The position numbers and the translations under genes were made by a program. The notes beneath the pieces were generated by a model, which saw only the letters and a program-made list of their open reading frames with translations, was not told the origin of the DNA and did no database searches. From Lineus longissimus (lineage: Eukaryota; Nemertea; Pilidiophora; Heteronemertea; Lineidae), in the NCBI RefSeq assembly GCF_910592395.1, contig NC_088318.1, forward strand, positions 6,904,756 through 6,968,755: 64,000 nt of DNA. The letters are read 5' to 3'. How positions within the stretch are numbered: the stretch's first letter is position 1; every line of letters starts with the position of its first letter. Below, piece after piece: positions 34,470 to 45,660 of this stretch.

Positions 34470-34650
34470 CTGCTAAGGAATGGGCGGCTTTTTATTGCAG
34501 TATGTTTGTTCTTCCTCTGGTTCATCAGTGAACTATTTTGCTGGACATGTTTGATGCTTTTTCAATTTTTGTTCAGCTCCTAGGTAGTAGAAAAACACGT
34601 TATTTCCTATTTTTAGTACGCACAAGTCCTGGCGCGAAAGACCTTTCGCG
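34470..34650 (+). repeat. Fragment of the 4-kb repeat family, unsplit by the transposon
   Basis: Resembles 3015-3130 (GGCTTTTTA, CAGTATG, TGTTCTTC, TTCATC, TTTTGTTCAGCT, AAAACACG) and continues straight into sequence like that after 7327 (GAAAGACCTTTC). It therefore looks like an empty-site homologue of the Harbinger-like insertion. Confidence 0.5.
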
Positions 34651-34723
34651 CCACGTGAGTGCATGCGGAGATTCGAGTTCGCGTCACCCCGCTATTAAGA
34701 CGCACCGTCATTTCGAGAGCATA

Positions 34724-35179
34724 CCTATGTTCCCCGGTACCTATGTTCCCCGAAGAGGTACCAATGTTCCCCGATGAGGTACGTACCTCTGTTTCCCGGT
34801 ACCTATGTTCCCAGTACCTATGTCCGCAAAGAAAAGTGTGTTTTTTGTGATACGGTTTGTTTCCACAAATTCCTGGAAAGACCTCACAGAATGAAGTCAC
34901 TGAATTCCAGGAAATTGCAATTCCCAGAAATCCCCCAAAAAGCAGAGTTTCAGTATTTTTTGTTTGTATTAAAATACATTTTTACTCAGCATAGATTCAT
35001 TGTTTCGAGACTTAAATGCCAAGGTGCACGCGCCTTTGCTTTAAATTGGTACATACACTGTATCATAAAAACTATATGGGGGAACATAGGTACCGGGGAA
35101 CATAGGTACCTCTTGGGGGAAGATAGGTACCTCTTGGGGGAAGATAGGTACCGGGAACATAGGTACCGGGGAACATAGG
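34724..35179. mobile_element. Foldback element with GGTACC/GGGGAACATAGG minisatellite arms
   Basis: The left arm (34724-34830) has about six variants of CCTATGTTCCCCGGTA; the right arm (35080-35179) has about six copies of its complement. Some units carry TCTTCCCCCAAGAG variants. The loop is about 250 bases with no ORF. The arms can pair over about 100 bases. Confidence 0.8.
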
Positions 35180-35186
35180 GATGACC

Positions 35187-36393
35187 CCGTCATTTCCATG
35201 TATTGTTGGAGTTGCGGGGTAATCAAGCGCCATCAGCGTGACATCGGAGAAATCGATGTCAGCACTAAGACCCTTACTCTAGGAAAGGGATGGATTCTGG
35301 GTCAATCGATATACCATTAAAGTCCATTAATAATTAAATAGACTATAATGAATTGGTAATTGCGTGCGCCAGTCCACATCAATTTGTTGGTTAAACAACG
35401 AAAGCGCTATTTCTACTTTTAGTTCATATCAACACGCTAAGCTAAATTACCCAAACACGAAGAATACACGTGATGCGACCATGTTGATTCAATATGCGCA
35501 ATATTAGGAGGGTCGTTCATTATATACAAATTCGTAAGTATCAAACAATATCTAAAAAAATCCGAAAAAGGTTGATTTCATCAGGGCTGAAATTACATCA
35601 AATATTTTGGCATTCACAGCTATTCTGTATTTCATCCGCAACGTTTCCGCCAATATTAGCTTAAGGGACACACGTCTTCATGTTAAATTCGAAAATACTG
35701 TAAATTCAAGAAAAAAAACACCACTTCATTAACAGCCGGTGTCGCCGCCCCTGACTCATAGGGTGGCGAACAGAGCTGTTGAGTAGGCCAATCATTGGCT
35801 GGGATTCCAGAGAGGGTTGTCCAGGCCTCATATCCAATATACTTCAGTTTCGAGTCCAATCCTTATTGTTTGGGTTGTTGAAACCGATTCGTAGGTCTCC
35901 TATAAATGGGATCATGGGATCAGGGCCTTCGGCCATTGTACTGAGTGTCCCAGAACATTTTCAACTAATCGTCATTGATAGTGTAAAGGGTGTCCCAGTG
36001 CTAATGGCTGATAGTGTACAGAGTGTCCATGAAAAAAGTCCAACTGACATATTGGCTTCTGCTGGTTTTAGGGACTGACCTGCCCTTTCAAAGTGAGGCA
36101 CTGCTCAGGGAGGTAATGGAGCATGTCTTCGGGTCTTATCATCCCTTACCAGCTTCGGGCTTTCAAAGATACTTTGCAGTGCGAAATTGGTAAGGATGAG
36201 AAGTTGTCCGTCACATATCTGGAGACAAAACCGAACATCCCTCTGAATGTACAGTCTTGTCCGAAGAGATCAGTGAAAAAATAAAAAAGGACAATGCAAA
36301 TCCCGATTCAATTTTTTTTCAAAGCTAAAGATACACATTATTAGATTGTCCAGCGTTCAGAATCGTACCCACAATCATTCACAACACCCACAG
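35187..36393. other. Non-coding interval
   Basis: No supported gene. A short direct repeat (GTGTCCCAG, about 35946 and 35992; AGAGTGTCCATG at 36019) is present at the 3' side of the pogo remnant. Confidence 0.3.
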
Positions 36394-37741
36394 TCAATTC
36401 AATTCCATCACAATGTCCTCCTCGACTACATTCACGAACTCTGGTCCATCCACGGCAGTCTCCTCTTCTTCCTCCAAGATAGCATGTGGTCCAGCTTCGA
36501 TTGGCCTTGGTCGAAACGATGCTTCAAATCAGTTGACGATAACGTCCTCATCAACACCATCCCAGGCATCCCTGATGATGTTGGTCACGTCTCTCAGGCC
36601 GATGTGAGGGCAGTCTCCTCGTTCGTCCGTGTGGTCCTTCTTCCACGATTTCCATTGTTGCCGTACGTGACATTTGAAGGACTTCATGAGTGCAACGTCT
36701 AACGGTTGTACGAGGGATGTGCAACCAGCAGGTACGTAATCCAGGCTGCCTCTCATGTCGCGAAATTCTCTGTCCGGTGGACCCGATAATGATCGACGAT
36801 TAACAGGAACTGGTCGGTCTCGTTGTCGGCGACGTAGGGTGATAGGACTTCATCTAACCAGTGGTGCGCCGTTTCCTCCCTCATCCAACCAGTTTCCGAT
36901 TGGGTAATCTTTACATCTGCTGGTGGGTTGTCTTGGAGGGCTGCAAACACCTGGACAAAACCTCTTCTGCGGAAGGTGATGTGCGCCGGCAACTTTGCTC
37001 CAGAGGCTGCGATGCAGTGGGTGACGGTGTATCCCAGCTTGGTTGGTATTGGACCTGGATGATCGGATGTCTATGGCCTTCTCCCCCGTGGTGTTGGCCG
37101 TGTACATGGTTCTCATGTCAAACAGGACAAAGGTTTGGTCCATGTTAAAGAAGAACCGCATCTGTATATCAAGACGATCGATGCTCCCAGTAACCTCATC
37201 TCGGAAGGTCTGGATCCTTGCAGCAGCATCAGCGGGGACGGTCGTTGTATTCTTGGTCACCTTCCGTAGGGACACGTGGCGTCTCTTCATCAAGCACTCC
37301 ACCCAGCCTATGGATGCGTTGAAATCCCATAGCTGAGGGCGACAATGCTGAATCCCTTCTCTGACATCTTGGGCTAACTCATTCCACCAGCTTTGCCACA
37401 CTACCAACGCCTTATCTTGAATGTCGAGAACGGAGACTGCGAGGCGACGCTCTCTCATCTGCTGCAGCCATTGGTAAAGCTGGTCCTCAACCTGTGGCCA
37501 GCACGGATCACGGGGCTCCATCACCGTCTTCTTCCGGCCATACCCTTGTTCTTGCTTCTGCTCGAGGTCCTCGAGATTCCACCTTCTAAACGTCTCCCAG
37601 TGGATGTTATAGTGGGCGGCGAACTCTCATACTGCGCACCGTACCGTTCACCAGTGCCTCCTTCTGGTCTCTCAGGTACGCAAGTTTTTCTGTCACGGTG
37701 TAGCGCCGGCGTCGTTTTCTCAGCGGCTCTACAGCATCCAT
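36394..37741 (-). pseudogene. Pogo/Tigger-like transposase, near full length, frameshifted
   Basis: DDE_1-type transposase readable over about 440 codons with at least three frameshifts. From the ATG at 37741: a basic CENP-B-like N-terminus (EPLRKRRRRYTVTEKLAYL), then after a shift the second HTH (VSVLDIQDKAL, ASIGWVECLMKRRHVSLRK), then MRFFFNMDQTFV with the first Asp. A shift leads to THCIAASGAKLPAHITFRRR and FLLIVDHYRVHRT (second Asp). Another shift leads to VPAGCTSLVQPLDVALMKSF (third Asp) and an acidic C-terminus ending at 36394. The order matches pogo/Tigger. No terminal repeats were found. Confidence 0.8.
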
Positions 37742-37864
37742 TGTCGCACAGGTTGTCTGCAATGTGGGTACCCTCAGTGGGGCTTCATTTATAGGCCTGA
37801 GAGGCCCTAGAATTACAAAAAAAACACCACAAATCCTAGAAACTTCGATTCTGTTTTCTGCCAC

Positions 37865-38786
37865 GTAGGCCTAGGGAGTCTAAATAAAAAAAAGAGGGTT
37901 GTAGATGAGCTCGTTTTTCTTCGGAATTTCGTGACTACTATCATTGCCTGAATCTCACTTTGCTTCACTAATGCAAGCGTTCGTAGATTTTCCTTCAGAG
38001 TTTCAATAAGGACTTTTTTTGTTTTGGGGGGGTTTGGATCAATCTAAAAAGTGCTTCAGTTTTATGAGACAACCTGTATAAACGGTCGGCGAGTGGCCTT
38101 ACCATTTACGTCATTCCACATGCGAACTCATCGACCAGTAGGCCCACAACACTTCGAACCAATAGGGCTGCGGTGATAAGTGGTTTAGCGTAACCGTGAC
38201 AGCTGAGCCGTCACCAGTTACCGACCGACGCCAAAGATATAAAAAAACCCGTATGTGAATATTTCATTTTCATAATGGATCATGTGTACAGCCTCGTTTT
38301 CACCACGGAGGTTCGGGTGAGATATTCTAAAATACCTTGGTACCGTAAAGTCAACTTTTAAATGGAAAATGCATAAGCCTCGTTCTGAGAGTGGAGTGTT
38401 TTGGACACGCAACCAAGATGCTCTACCAAAGTTCCCTCGGGTTGCACTAAAATGTGGGACCATGCACACAGCTCACTTCAGAAGTTTGAGGCTCTCAAAA
38501 CACTGCTTCAAACACAAATCAGCCAAGGAAGCATCAACCACCCTAAGTTTTTTAATGAGCACTACACATATTTGCTGAGAAAAACGCTCCAAATAGCCCA
38601 TTTGCGCGGATTTTAGCGTCACTTGAGCGAGCCGATCCGGACTTCCTATACACGCTGCCGTAACATAATGTAAACAACGGCGCTACCGGCGCTCCGGGCA
38701 GGCGATGGATGGAATTTGCCAAATTCGCACATATTCAAGTTATTTCGTGGCCTATCTTTTTAAGTTTGAGGTATTTTAGAATAGAA
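37865..38786. other. Non-coding interval
   Basis: No supported gene. Parts (38281-38470) share short phrases with the hairpins that follow, such as GAGATATT and TTGCACTAAAATGTGG, and may belong to the same repeat family. Confidence 0.3.
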
Positions 38787-38950
38787 ATTGAACCCTCGGC
38801 TTCGGACCTTGGTTGAGTTACCAAGACACTCTCGGGTGGAGCTAAAATTTCGTCCAAACCCTAGCCTGTCGGCTCGGGTTTGGACTGTATTTTAGCTCCA
38901 CCCTCGAGTGTCTTGGTAACTCAACCAAGGTCCTCCGCCTCGGGTTCAAT
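38787..38950. repeat. Long hairpin 1 (about 73-bp arms)
   Basis: The left arm (38787-38860) includes GACCTTGGTTGAGTTACC and GGGTGGAGCTAAAAT; the right arm (38878-38950) is its near-perfect complement. The loop is about 17 bases. It is followed by a related hairpin at 39055-39218. Confidence 0.85.
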
Positions 38951-39054
38951 TCCTTAAACCCAAACCTCTTGCGTTGGTGCAAAATGTGGAAGCATTTAAA
39001 AAGCATTTAAACAACATTATTCGATATTTAATTTGAGATATTTTATAATAGAAA

Positions 39055-39218
39055 TTGATACCTCACTATCGGTATTGATTGTCTCACACAGACTACACGG
39101 GTGGAGCTAAAATATTGACCAAAACATCGACTACGCCTCGGTTTTGGTCTGCATTTTAGCTCCACCCTCGTGGTTTGGGTGAGACAACCAATACCTCCAA
39201 TTCGGTATCACTTCCTTG
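39055..39218. repeat. Long hairpin 2, related to hairpin 1
   Basis: Same core (GGGTGGAGCTAAAAT paired with ATTTTAGCTCCACCC) and same upstream phrase (AATAGAAATTGA), but the outer arms differ (TTGATTGTCTCAC instead of the CTTGGTTGAGTT block) and still pair with each other. Followed at 39242 by a G homopolymer of about 17. Confidence 0.8.
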
Positions 39219-39259
39219 AATAAAAGTGTTAAGGTGGGGTGGAGGGGGGGGGGGGGGGT

Positions 39260-39917
39260 ATCCATGTTTAGTCAGCCAGGGTAATTTCGTGGTTATATTT
39301 TATTGGGACGTTATAATGGTAGAATAATGTCTCGACAGTTGACGTAGAACGGAAACGATAAGAATATCCCGCCAACGTTGCCACCGCCTCGGAGAAGGAG
39401 GGGCACGGTTTACGACGGCAAGATGCCGTCAACCAACACAATGCTTTGGACGAATGCTTCTACCTTTGGACATACAGTAACGCCCCACAAAGACCGCTTC
39501 GACCGCCGAACAGATTTTGTATATTATTTTCTTAGTCCAACGTACATGTCAAATTTACCCGAAAAATAGATGTAAAGGGGCGATTGGATGATTGCGCTAT
39601 TCAGTCTTCAGTAAGAATGCCTACAGAAAATTCAACCGACGATATTCTTGATTGGGAGAGTGACACAATGATAGCAACAGGCCTATTTTCCAACGGCTGC
39701 GTGATTCGCTTCCTTCGCATTCTTTTCTGTGGACAAATGATCACTTGGCCTAAAGTTGAGCAAGATGGGAATTGAGCGGAATAGGATTACGGCTTGATCA
39801 CTGTTTAATCAGTGTCTTTTTTATTGCATTGAATTGGCATGAATCTTTTCATGTCACTTCATAATGCCTCGTTGGAAATAATAATATTAAAACATTACTT
39901 TGGCAATAAATTACACT
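39260..39917. other. Non-coding interval
   Basis: No supported gene. Confidence 0.3.
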
Positions 39918-40440
39918 TTATTTACATTGTCTCGTCTTCAGTATATCATCAGGCTCATCTAAATCCTCGTCATCACTGCCTTCATCATCATCAGCAACTA
40001 CTAAATATTGAGGATCAACCAGAGGAGGATCTCCTTCCTCAGGAATAGGAAGACCACTATTCCTGCCGGTCTGAATGCAATACGAACAGCTTCATCATCT
40101 ATCATTTCACAGGCTAGGCTGATTATCCGTACCACCTTTTTCAGCGAAATCTGTGGGCAGTCCCCATTGTCATCTGTGTGACCAATTTCCATATTGTACG
40201 AAGTCTGCATTTGAAGGCCTTCATTATACTGATATCGAGCGGCTGCATAAGGCTGGTACACTTTCCAGGTATAAAATCCATGTGACTCCCAGCATCTTCA
40301 ACTAAATTCCCGAATTCGCTATTTCTATGTGGTGGATATTGGTCTAGAGTTAACCTGAATGGTTCCTCTGCCACGAATGTTATCAATATTTCATCCAGCC
40401 AATTGATGAGCGTCTACGTTCGTACCCAGCCTATCTCCAT
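39918..40440 (-). pseudogene. Pogo/Tigger-like transposase C-terminal fragment
   Basis: Minus-strand remnant with FIPGKCTSLMQPLDISIMKA (third catalytic Asp region), the NMEIGHTDDNGDCPQISL block, EAVRIAFRPAGI and, after a frameshift, an acidic tail (VVADDDEGSDDEDLDEPDD) ending in TAA at 39918. The start is decayed, with several stops around 40390-40440. Different enough from the copy at 36.4 kb to be a separate element. Confidence 0.7.
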
Positions 40441-40578
40441 TCCAGTCACCTAGAAATAAAGAATGATGAATTGCAATGTAGTTTGGGTGATTACAGCCAC
40501 GTTGACTTTGGCATGGCAATGTTTTAGTGGAATGACTTGTCCAATTAGATCAATAAGAAAGCATTATCGATAGAGAAG

Positions 40579-40742
40579 AATTTCCATTTCCTGTGGAAAT
40601 GTCATTTTATTAGTTCATACCTATCCAGGTCAGACTTTTGCATGTGTACTCCATTCGGACACACCCGAGGAAGAAATAATCTATTTATAATAGAAATATC
40701 TTAGCTAGTTCGCTTAGCCACACCTAGGCGGCGCCCCTATAC
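40579..40742 (-). repeat. DIRS 3' terminal repeat
   Basis: The outer 57 bases are inverted in the internal complementary region with one mismatch. The following AGTTCATACC, CCAGGTCAGACTTTTGCAT also recurs directly at about 40899-40930. Confidence 0.75.
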
Positions 40743-40891
40743 AGCCTCTGCCTCGTGTGAGCCGCCATCACTAGTACTTATTACTCGAGTGCACCGAGTA
40801 AGTCCCGTTGCTGTGGGGACAGGCATGGCGGGTAGTCTGACCTGGGTAGGTATGAACTAATAAAATGACATTTCCACAGGAAATGGAAATT
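40743..40891 (-). repeat. DIRS internal complementary region (ICR)
   Basis: Two halves complementary to the element ends: 40743-40786 (AGCCTCTGCCTCGTGTGAGC) to 47136-47179, and 40835-40891 to 40579-40635. In DIRS elements this region templates completion of the circular DNA intermediate (family knowledge). Confidence 0.85.
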
Positions 40892-41428
40892 TTATGTCGT
40901 TCATACTCTACCCAGGTCAGACTTTTGCATCGAATACCAACAACCAAAGGAAGGAGGGTAAACGGTGACTTACCATGTAGTGAAGTGAACTGTCTCCAAG
41001 CTGCGCAGCAGAACCCAACGGGTGAGACCAGGGGACCCAGAGAAAGAATGCTTGGGGGAGACCCAGGCTAGAGGTCAACAGGCCCTTTGACAACAAAGGG
41101 AAGCATAACTGGGAAAACCCATCCCCTCCTAGACGGGGACAAAACCACCTCAACACGGTATAAGCTCAGTACATATCGTCAAGAGACACAATGTGGAAAA
41201 ATTCTTCTTTTTTTTTACAAGAAGGAGAGCAATAACAAGGAGCGGCCTCACTGACTAACTCTCAAAAGTCCTAGGCGGCTGAACCCTAGGACAGCTGGAC
41301 GGGGCGAACGCGCAGGCCCGAAGACTGCGACAGTCTATATACCCCCCCCCCCCCCCCGCTTAAAATGGAGGGAGGACAAGACAGCCAGCAGGAGAGAAAA
41401 TCGACGAGTGGTCTAGGCAGGGAAACAC

Positions 41429-42565
41429 CTAGACCACGTGCTGAGCGGCGATAATTGGACCAAGAGACAGCATACCGTCTGTTAACCTGGAACAATCGCG
41501 CATATAATACTGGGAGAATGTAGATTGAGAACTCCACGTAGCCGCATCTAAAACCTCGTTCAGCGCCACTCCCTTATACTCAGCCCACGAAGTAGAAATG
41601 GCCCGAATCTCGTGGGCCGTAATGGCGCCTAGGCGACGAAGCTCTGGAGAAACGAGTGTCATAGAACAGGCCATCCGGATGGTGGCCACCAACCATCTGG
41701 CGACCGTGGCTGCAGCTATCCCCCTAGTAAACCCCTCTCTATAAGACAAAAAGAGGCGCTTCCTGCCTAGGCGAACATCAGGCTCCTTAGTCTTATTAGA
41801 ATAGAACTTCATTGCCCGAACAGGACAGAGAGTTCTGTCCGGGAGGTCTCTAGAGACCGTAGCGGATAACGAGGGGATAAAAACCGGGCGCCTGGAGGTG
41901 TGTGGCACCTGGTTTTTAGTCAGAAAGCCTGGGACAAATTCTAGGACCGCGCCCCTCTCAGTGAAAGCCAATTTATCAAAGGCTCAAGCATGGAGCTCAG
42001 ACCGCCGCTGTGCCGTGGCCAAAGCCACCAGGAAAACGGTCTTAAAGGTCAAATGTTTAAAATCTGCCTGATGTATGGGTTCAAATGGGAATTTCATGAG
42101 AGCCCTTAAGACCACCGAGAGGTCCCACTTGGGGGAGAGCTGAATGGAGCGAGGACGCTCCAAAGACATATTGCGAAGGAACGATGAAACAGCGTCATCC
42201 CAAGACGGTTGCCACGATTCAGTCAGCTTTAAGGTGACCGAAACGGCGGAGCGATAACCTTTCACTCCCTGAACCGAAAACTTCCTGACCGAGAATAGAA
42301 AATTCAAGAAGTCGAGGAAGTTGGGAAGAGAGGGAGCGACCGGAGAAACTCCGTGCTCCCGACACCAGTCTCGAAAGACAGCCCACTTGCTATCGTATGA
42401 ATCAAGGGTAGACTGTCTCTGAGGTTGGGCGACTTTACGGATAACGTCTTCCGAAAAGCCTCTCTCTCGGAGGAAATACCCAACAGCCTCCAGGCGTGAA
42501 GCCTGTAAAAAGAAGGGTCTTGATGATAGACCCAGCCGATCGGGTGATAAAGCAGACGGTCCCAC
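41429..42565 (-). pseudogene. DIRS tyrosine recombinase (one in-frame stop)
   Basis: About 378 codons in a single frame, interrupted only by TGA at about 41984 between QRRSELHA and AFDKLAFTERG. The N-terminal SAM-like part has QRQSTLDSYDSKWAVFRDWC and FLDFLNFLF. The catalytic part has the first Arg (QRRSEL), then AHEIRAISTSW (His and second Arg, about 41612) and QYYMRDCSRL (nucleophile Tyr). All key residues are kept. The recombinase would integrate a circular cDNA. The start overlaps the end of the RT/RNase H frame by about 130 bases. Confidence 0.85.
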
Positions 42566-44400
42566 GCCGGCAGGCGGCGGGGGTATCCGTCAGCAGCTCC
42601 AGCAGAACCGGGAACCAGGCCTGGTTCGACCAGCACGGTGCTATCAGACAAAGTCTGACCCGTGAACTGGCCACCTTGTTGAGTACCGGTAGCAACAGAG
42701 GGGTTGGCGGGTATGCATAAGCATTGAGGCCGTCCCAGGAGGCCGACAGGCTGTCCACTCCCAAGGCCTCCCCGTCCGGAAGGGGTGAGTAGTACAGGGG
42801 GAACCTCTTGTTCAACCGAGTGGCAAACAAGTCCACGACCGGAGCATCCCACAGGGCCCCCAGGCGAGAGACCACCTCGCGATGGAGGGTCCACTCTGTC
42901 TGGACCAGACGGTCCGACCTGGAAAGGGCGTCGGCCAAGATATTTCTCTTGCCGGGGATGTGACGGGGGAGGAGCTGGATATCCAAGCGGCGACAAAGCT
43001 GCAGGAACTCCCAAGTGAGACGGCACAATGTGTCGGATCTCGTCCCCCCCCCGTCTCCGAATATAAGCGACCACCGTCGAATTGTCGGAGAAAAGAGAAA
43101 CCCTGGGACCCCTCAGATGAGACGCGAAGGCCCTCACGGCCAGGATGACAGCCTGCATCTCGAGGATATTGATCGAGAGCCGCGCATCCTCCTCTGACCA
43201 CGTGCCCTTGGTGGTCAGGTCCCCTTCGTTCAAATTGGCGCCCCAACCATAACGGGAGGCGTCCGTGAACAGGGACATCTGGGGCGACGGAGGGCTGAGC
43301 TGCACTCCGCGGAGGAGCTCCGTCTCCGAACCCCAGAAGCTCCACACCTCCCCCAGGAGGGACCCCGGGATAAATATCCGCTGGTCGAGGGAGTCCGTGA
43401 ATGGACGCCAACTCGACAGCAGGAGGAGCTGGAGTGGGCGCATATACAGGCAGCCGAAAGGAACCTGGTCCGCTGCCGAATTGAGCAGCCCCAGCAGCGA
43501 CAGAAACTGTCGGGCTGTGGCGCTGTCCTGACGGCGAAAAATCCCGACCAAGGACCGAATCTTGCGAATTCGGTCCGGAGGGGGGACATCAGGCCCTCTC
43601 GTGTGCGAAATCGCACCCCCACGAAGACATAATCCTGAGCTGTGTCCAGCTCGGATTTGTCCCAATTTAACAACCACCCTGCCTGTCTGGTTGTGACAAG
43701 CAGAAACTTTGCCTGCTTTCCCAGACGGCGATGAGCCTGGTGCCGTAGCAGCCAGTCGTCGAGATAGCAATGGAGCTTTAAGCCCATGGCGTGAAAAGGC
43801 GCGGCAAACGCCTTGACGACTGTTGTGAAAATCAGCGGAGCAGAAGCCAGGCCGAAAGGAAGGGCCTGAAACTGATAAACCTTTCCTTCGAAGAAGAAAC
43901 GAAGGAAGGGCTGAAACTCTGGATGGACCGGGACGTGTAAATACCCGTCCTGAAGGTCCAGAGAGATAGCAATGGAGCTTTAAGCCCATGGCGCGACCGC
44001 TACTGACCTGGTTGTCTCCATCTTGAAGCTGGGGACCCGGAGGAACCGATTCAAGCTCGACAGGTCGATGACCAGTCTCCACTTCCCCGACTTCTTGGGG
44101 ACCAAGAAGACGTGGCTGTAAAAGGCCGGGGAGGATTGGTTGTCCACCAGCCTCACTGCCTGCTTCTTGAGAAGAGACAGGACCTCCGATCGAAGGGCAA
44201 GCACCCTGACGGGGTCTACTGGCGGGGACACCGGGGTGGGAGTCGACGTCATAGGGGGGGGGGGGGGAACGGGAAAAGTCCAATCGGATGCCCTGTCGGA
44301 GCATATCCGGCACGGGGGAGTCTTTTTGACACCACCGGTCCCAAAAGTCTGTGAAGTGTCGCAGTCTGCCACTCACGACGCTAACTGTGGGGGCGCCACC
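42435..44400 (-). pseudogene. DIRS reverse transcriptase/RNase H, broken by three shifts and a patched stop
   Basis: RT and RNase H parts in two alternating frames. Pre-RT: RLRHFTDFWDRWCQKDSPV, then a shift at the poly-C at about 44255. RT: AFYSHVFLVPKKSGKWRLVIDLSSLNRF, an in-frame TAA at about 43981, then SLDLQDGYLHVPVH, LPFGLASAPL and the catalytic YLDD (about 43760). A shift near 43585 follows. RNase H: LFTDASRYGWGANL, INILEMQAVILAV, LFSDNSTVVAYI, a shift at the poly-C at 43045, then HIPGKRNILADALSR and the DIRS-type C-terminus (VDLFATRLNKRFPLYYSP). The long single open frame of 859 codons across this region joins real and shadow frames. Confidence 0.85.
43757..43995 (-). other. Duplicated 28-33-bp patch within DIRS RT
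   Basis: GATAGCAATGGAGCTTTAAG and the next bases (CCCATGGCG) occur at 43762 and again at 43965. The second copy replaces the expected RT sequence just before the LDLQDGY block and brings a TAA into frame without changing downstream frame. Confidence 0.75.
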
Positions 44401-44428
44401 TGGAAGAGCAGGAGGAAGGACTAAAGAG

Positions 44429-45660
44429 TCACTTGCGCTTGCCCCCGCGACCCTTCTCTTGGAAGGGACGCTTGGGCTGCCCGCCGCTCCCGCCCCTGCC
44501 TGAGGAGCGGTGGCGCTTATTGGAGCGGCGAGAGGGAGCCACAGCTTCTGCCTGCCCTTGGGGACGAAAGGAGGAGAAGCCACGCGAGGACGAGGGCCCA
44601 CGAGGAGCCAACGAACCTCGGGGGCGTCGAGACCCCACCTGTAGTTCCCTACCCGCGGCCTGTGAATAGGAACGCGGACGGGGGGGGGGGCGGCCTGAGG
44701 AGTCGAGACTGACTCCATCAGGCGATCAGACTGTGCCTGAGCACCCATGGTGTCAGGCAGGGAGTCATGGAACAAGAAAGGGCCACTCAATGGAGCGGTC
44801 CTTAATGCCCCCCCCCCCCGCAGAAACTGGGACCTGACCGTGCTCAACCCCCCCCCCCCTCCCCCCCCCGATGAGCAGGTCACGGCGTTTTAGCACACCG
44901 TTAGCCGCCTCTTTAGCAGTCAGATCACTGGCATGCTGCAGGGACTGCTGGAGGGACATCGCGAGAACGCGCTGTTCCTCCGAGGCATCCGCGGCTAAAG
45001 ACCTGGTAAGAGCACACAGAGTCAGGTCGGCGTAAGATAACACCGCCTGGGTCTCCTTAGCCAGGGCCTCGTCATTCTTCGCATCCTTTAAGGCAGAAGA
45101 AGAGAGGACTTTAGGGGGTACCAAACCCGAAAGTTGGATGTCGTCCTTGAGAGGCGACAGTGAAACCAGGTCGGTTCCCGACGGTGAGACCCGATAATAA
45201 TCGGGTCTATAGGACAGGCTTGGAGGGGAAGCGGTCGTGAATTGCTTCCCAGCCTGAGTCCAGGCACCTGGTCCCGTAGACGGGAGCGTCGAGACCAGGG
45301 CGCGCTGGTGACCCCCGCAAGCAGGCGCTGTATCCCTGAGAGCCGTATCCAACCATGTGGAGGCTCTAATCAGGGCCGGAGACGCGGGCAATTCTTGAAA
45401 AGCCCGGTCAGGGACCGCATCCGACTCCTGCTCGGAGGCGTCGCCGAACAAGTCAAACGGCACCTTACCGAGGGCGGGGTTGACCGTCGGGAGAGGACAA
45501 GTGTCTCGCGGGACAAATTGCCGAACAAGAGCGCGCAAGTTGCGCATACCCGCGACAATGGCGGAGTCCTCACCCCCAGAGGGGGGGGGGGGTCAGCCTG
45601 AGAGGCCGAAAAAGACTGTGAGTCGCTAAACTCACAGTCCATTGGCTGATGACTCAAATC
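44429..45660 (-). pseudogene. DIRS gag-like protein, broken at poly-C tracts
   Basis: Begins around MDCEFSDSQSFSASQAD (about 45640) and shifts at the poly-G at 45583-45593 into RALVRQFVPRDTC. The long central part has TWLDTALRDTAP, VSPSGTDLVSLSPLKDDIQL, EALAKETQAVLSYADLTLCA and LAMSLQQSLQHASDLTAKEA. Homopolymers at about 44811-44870 shift it into PFLFHDSLPDTMGAQAQSDR, and one at about 44682 shifts it back to a basic Gly/Arg/Lys-rich end (SGRGGSGGQPKRPFQEKG) with a stop at 44429. The helical central part and basic tail fit a DIRS gag. Upstream open pieces (to 46089) may be its N-terminus. Confidence 0.7.

Noticed and set aside
42304-44883. Single 859-codon open frame on the minus strand
   Set aside because: It joins true RNase H text with long shadow stretches. 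The RT and the RNase H C-terminus lie in another frame, so it is not one protein.
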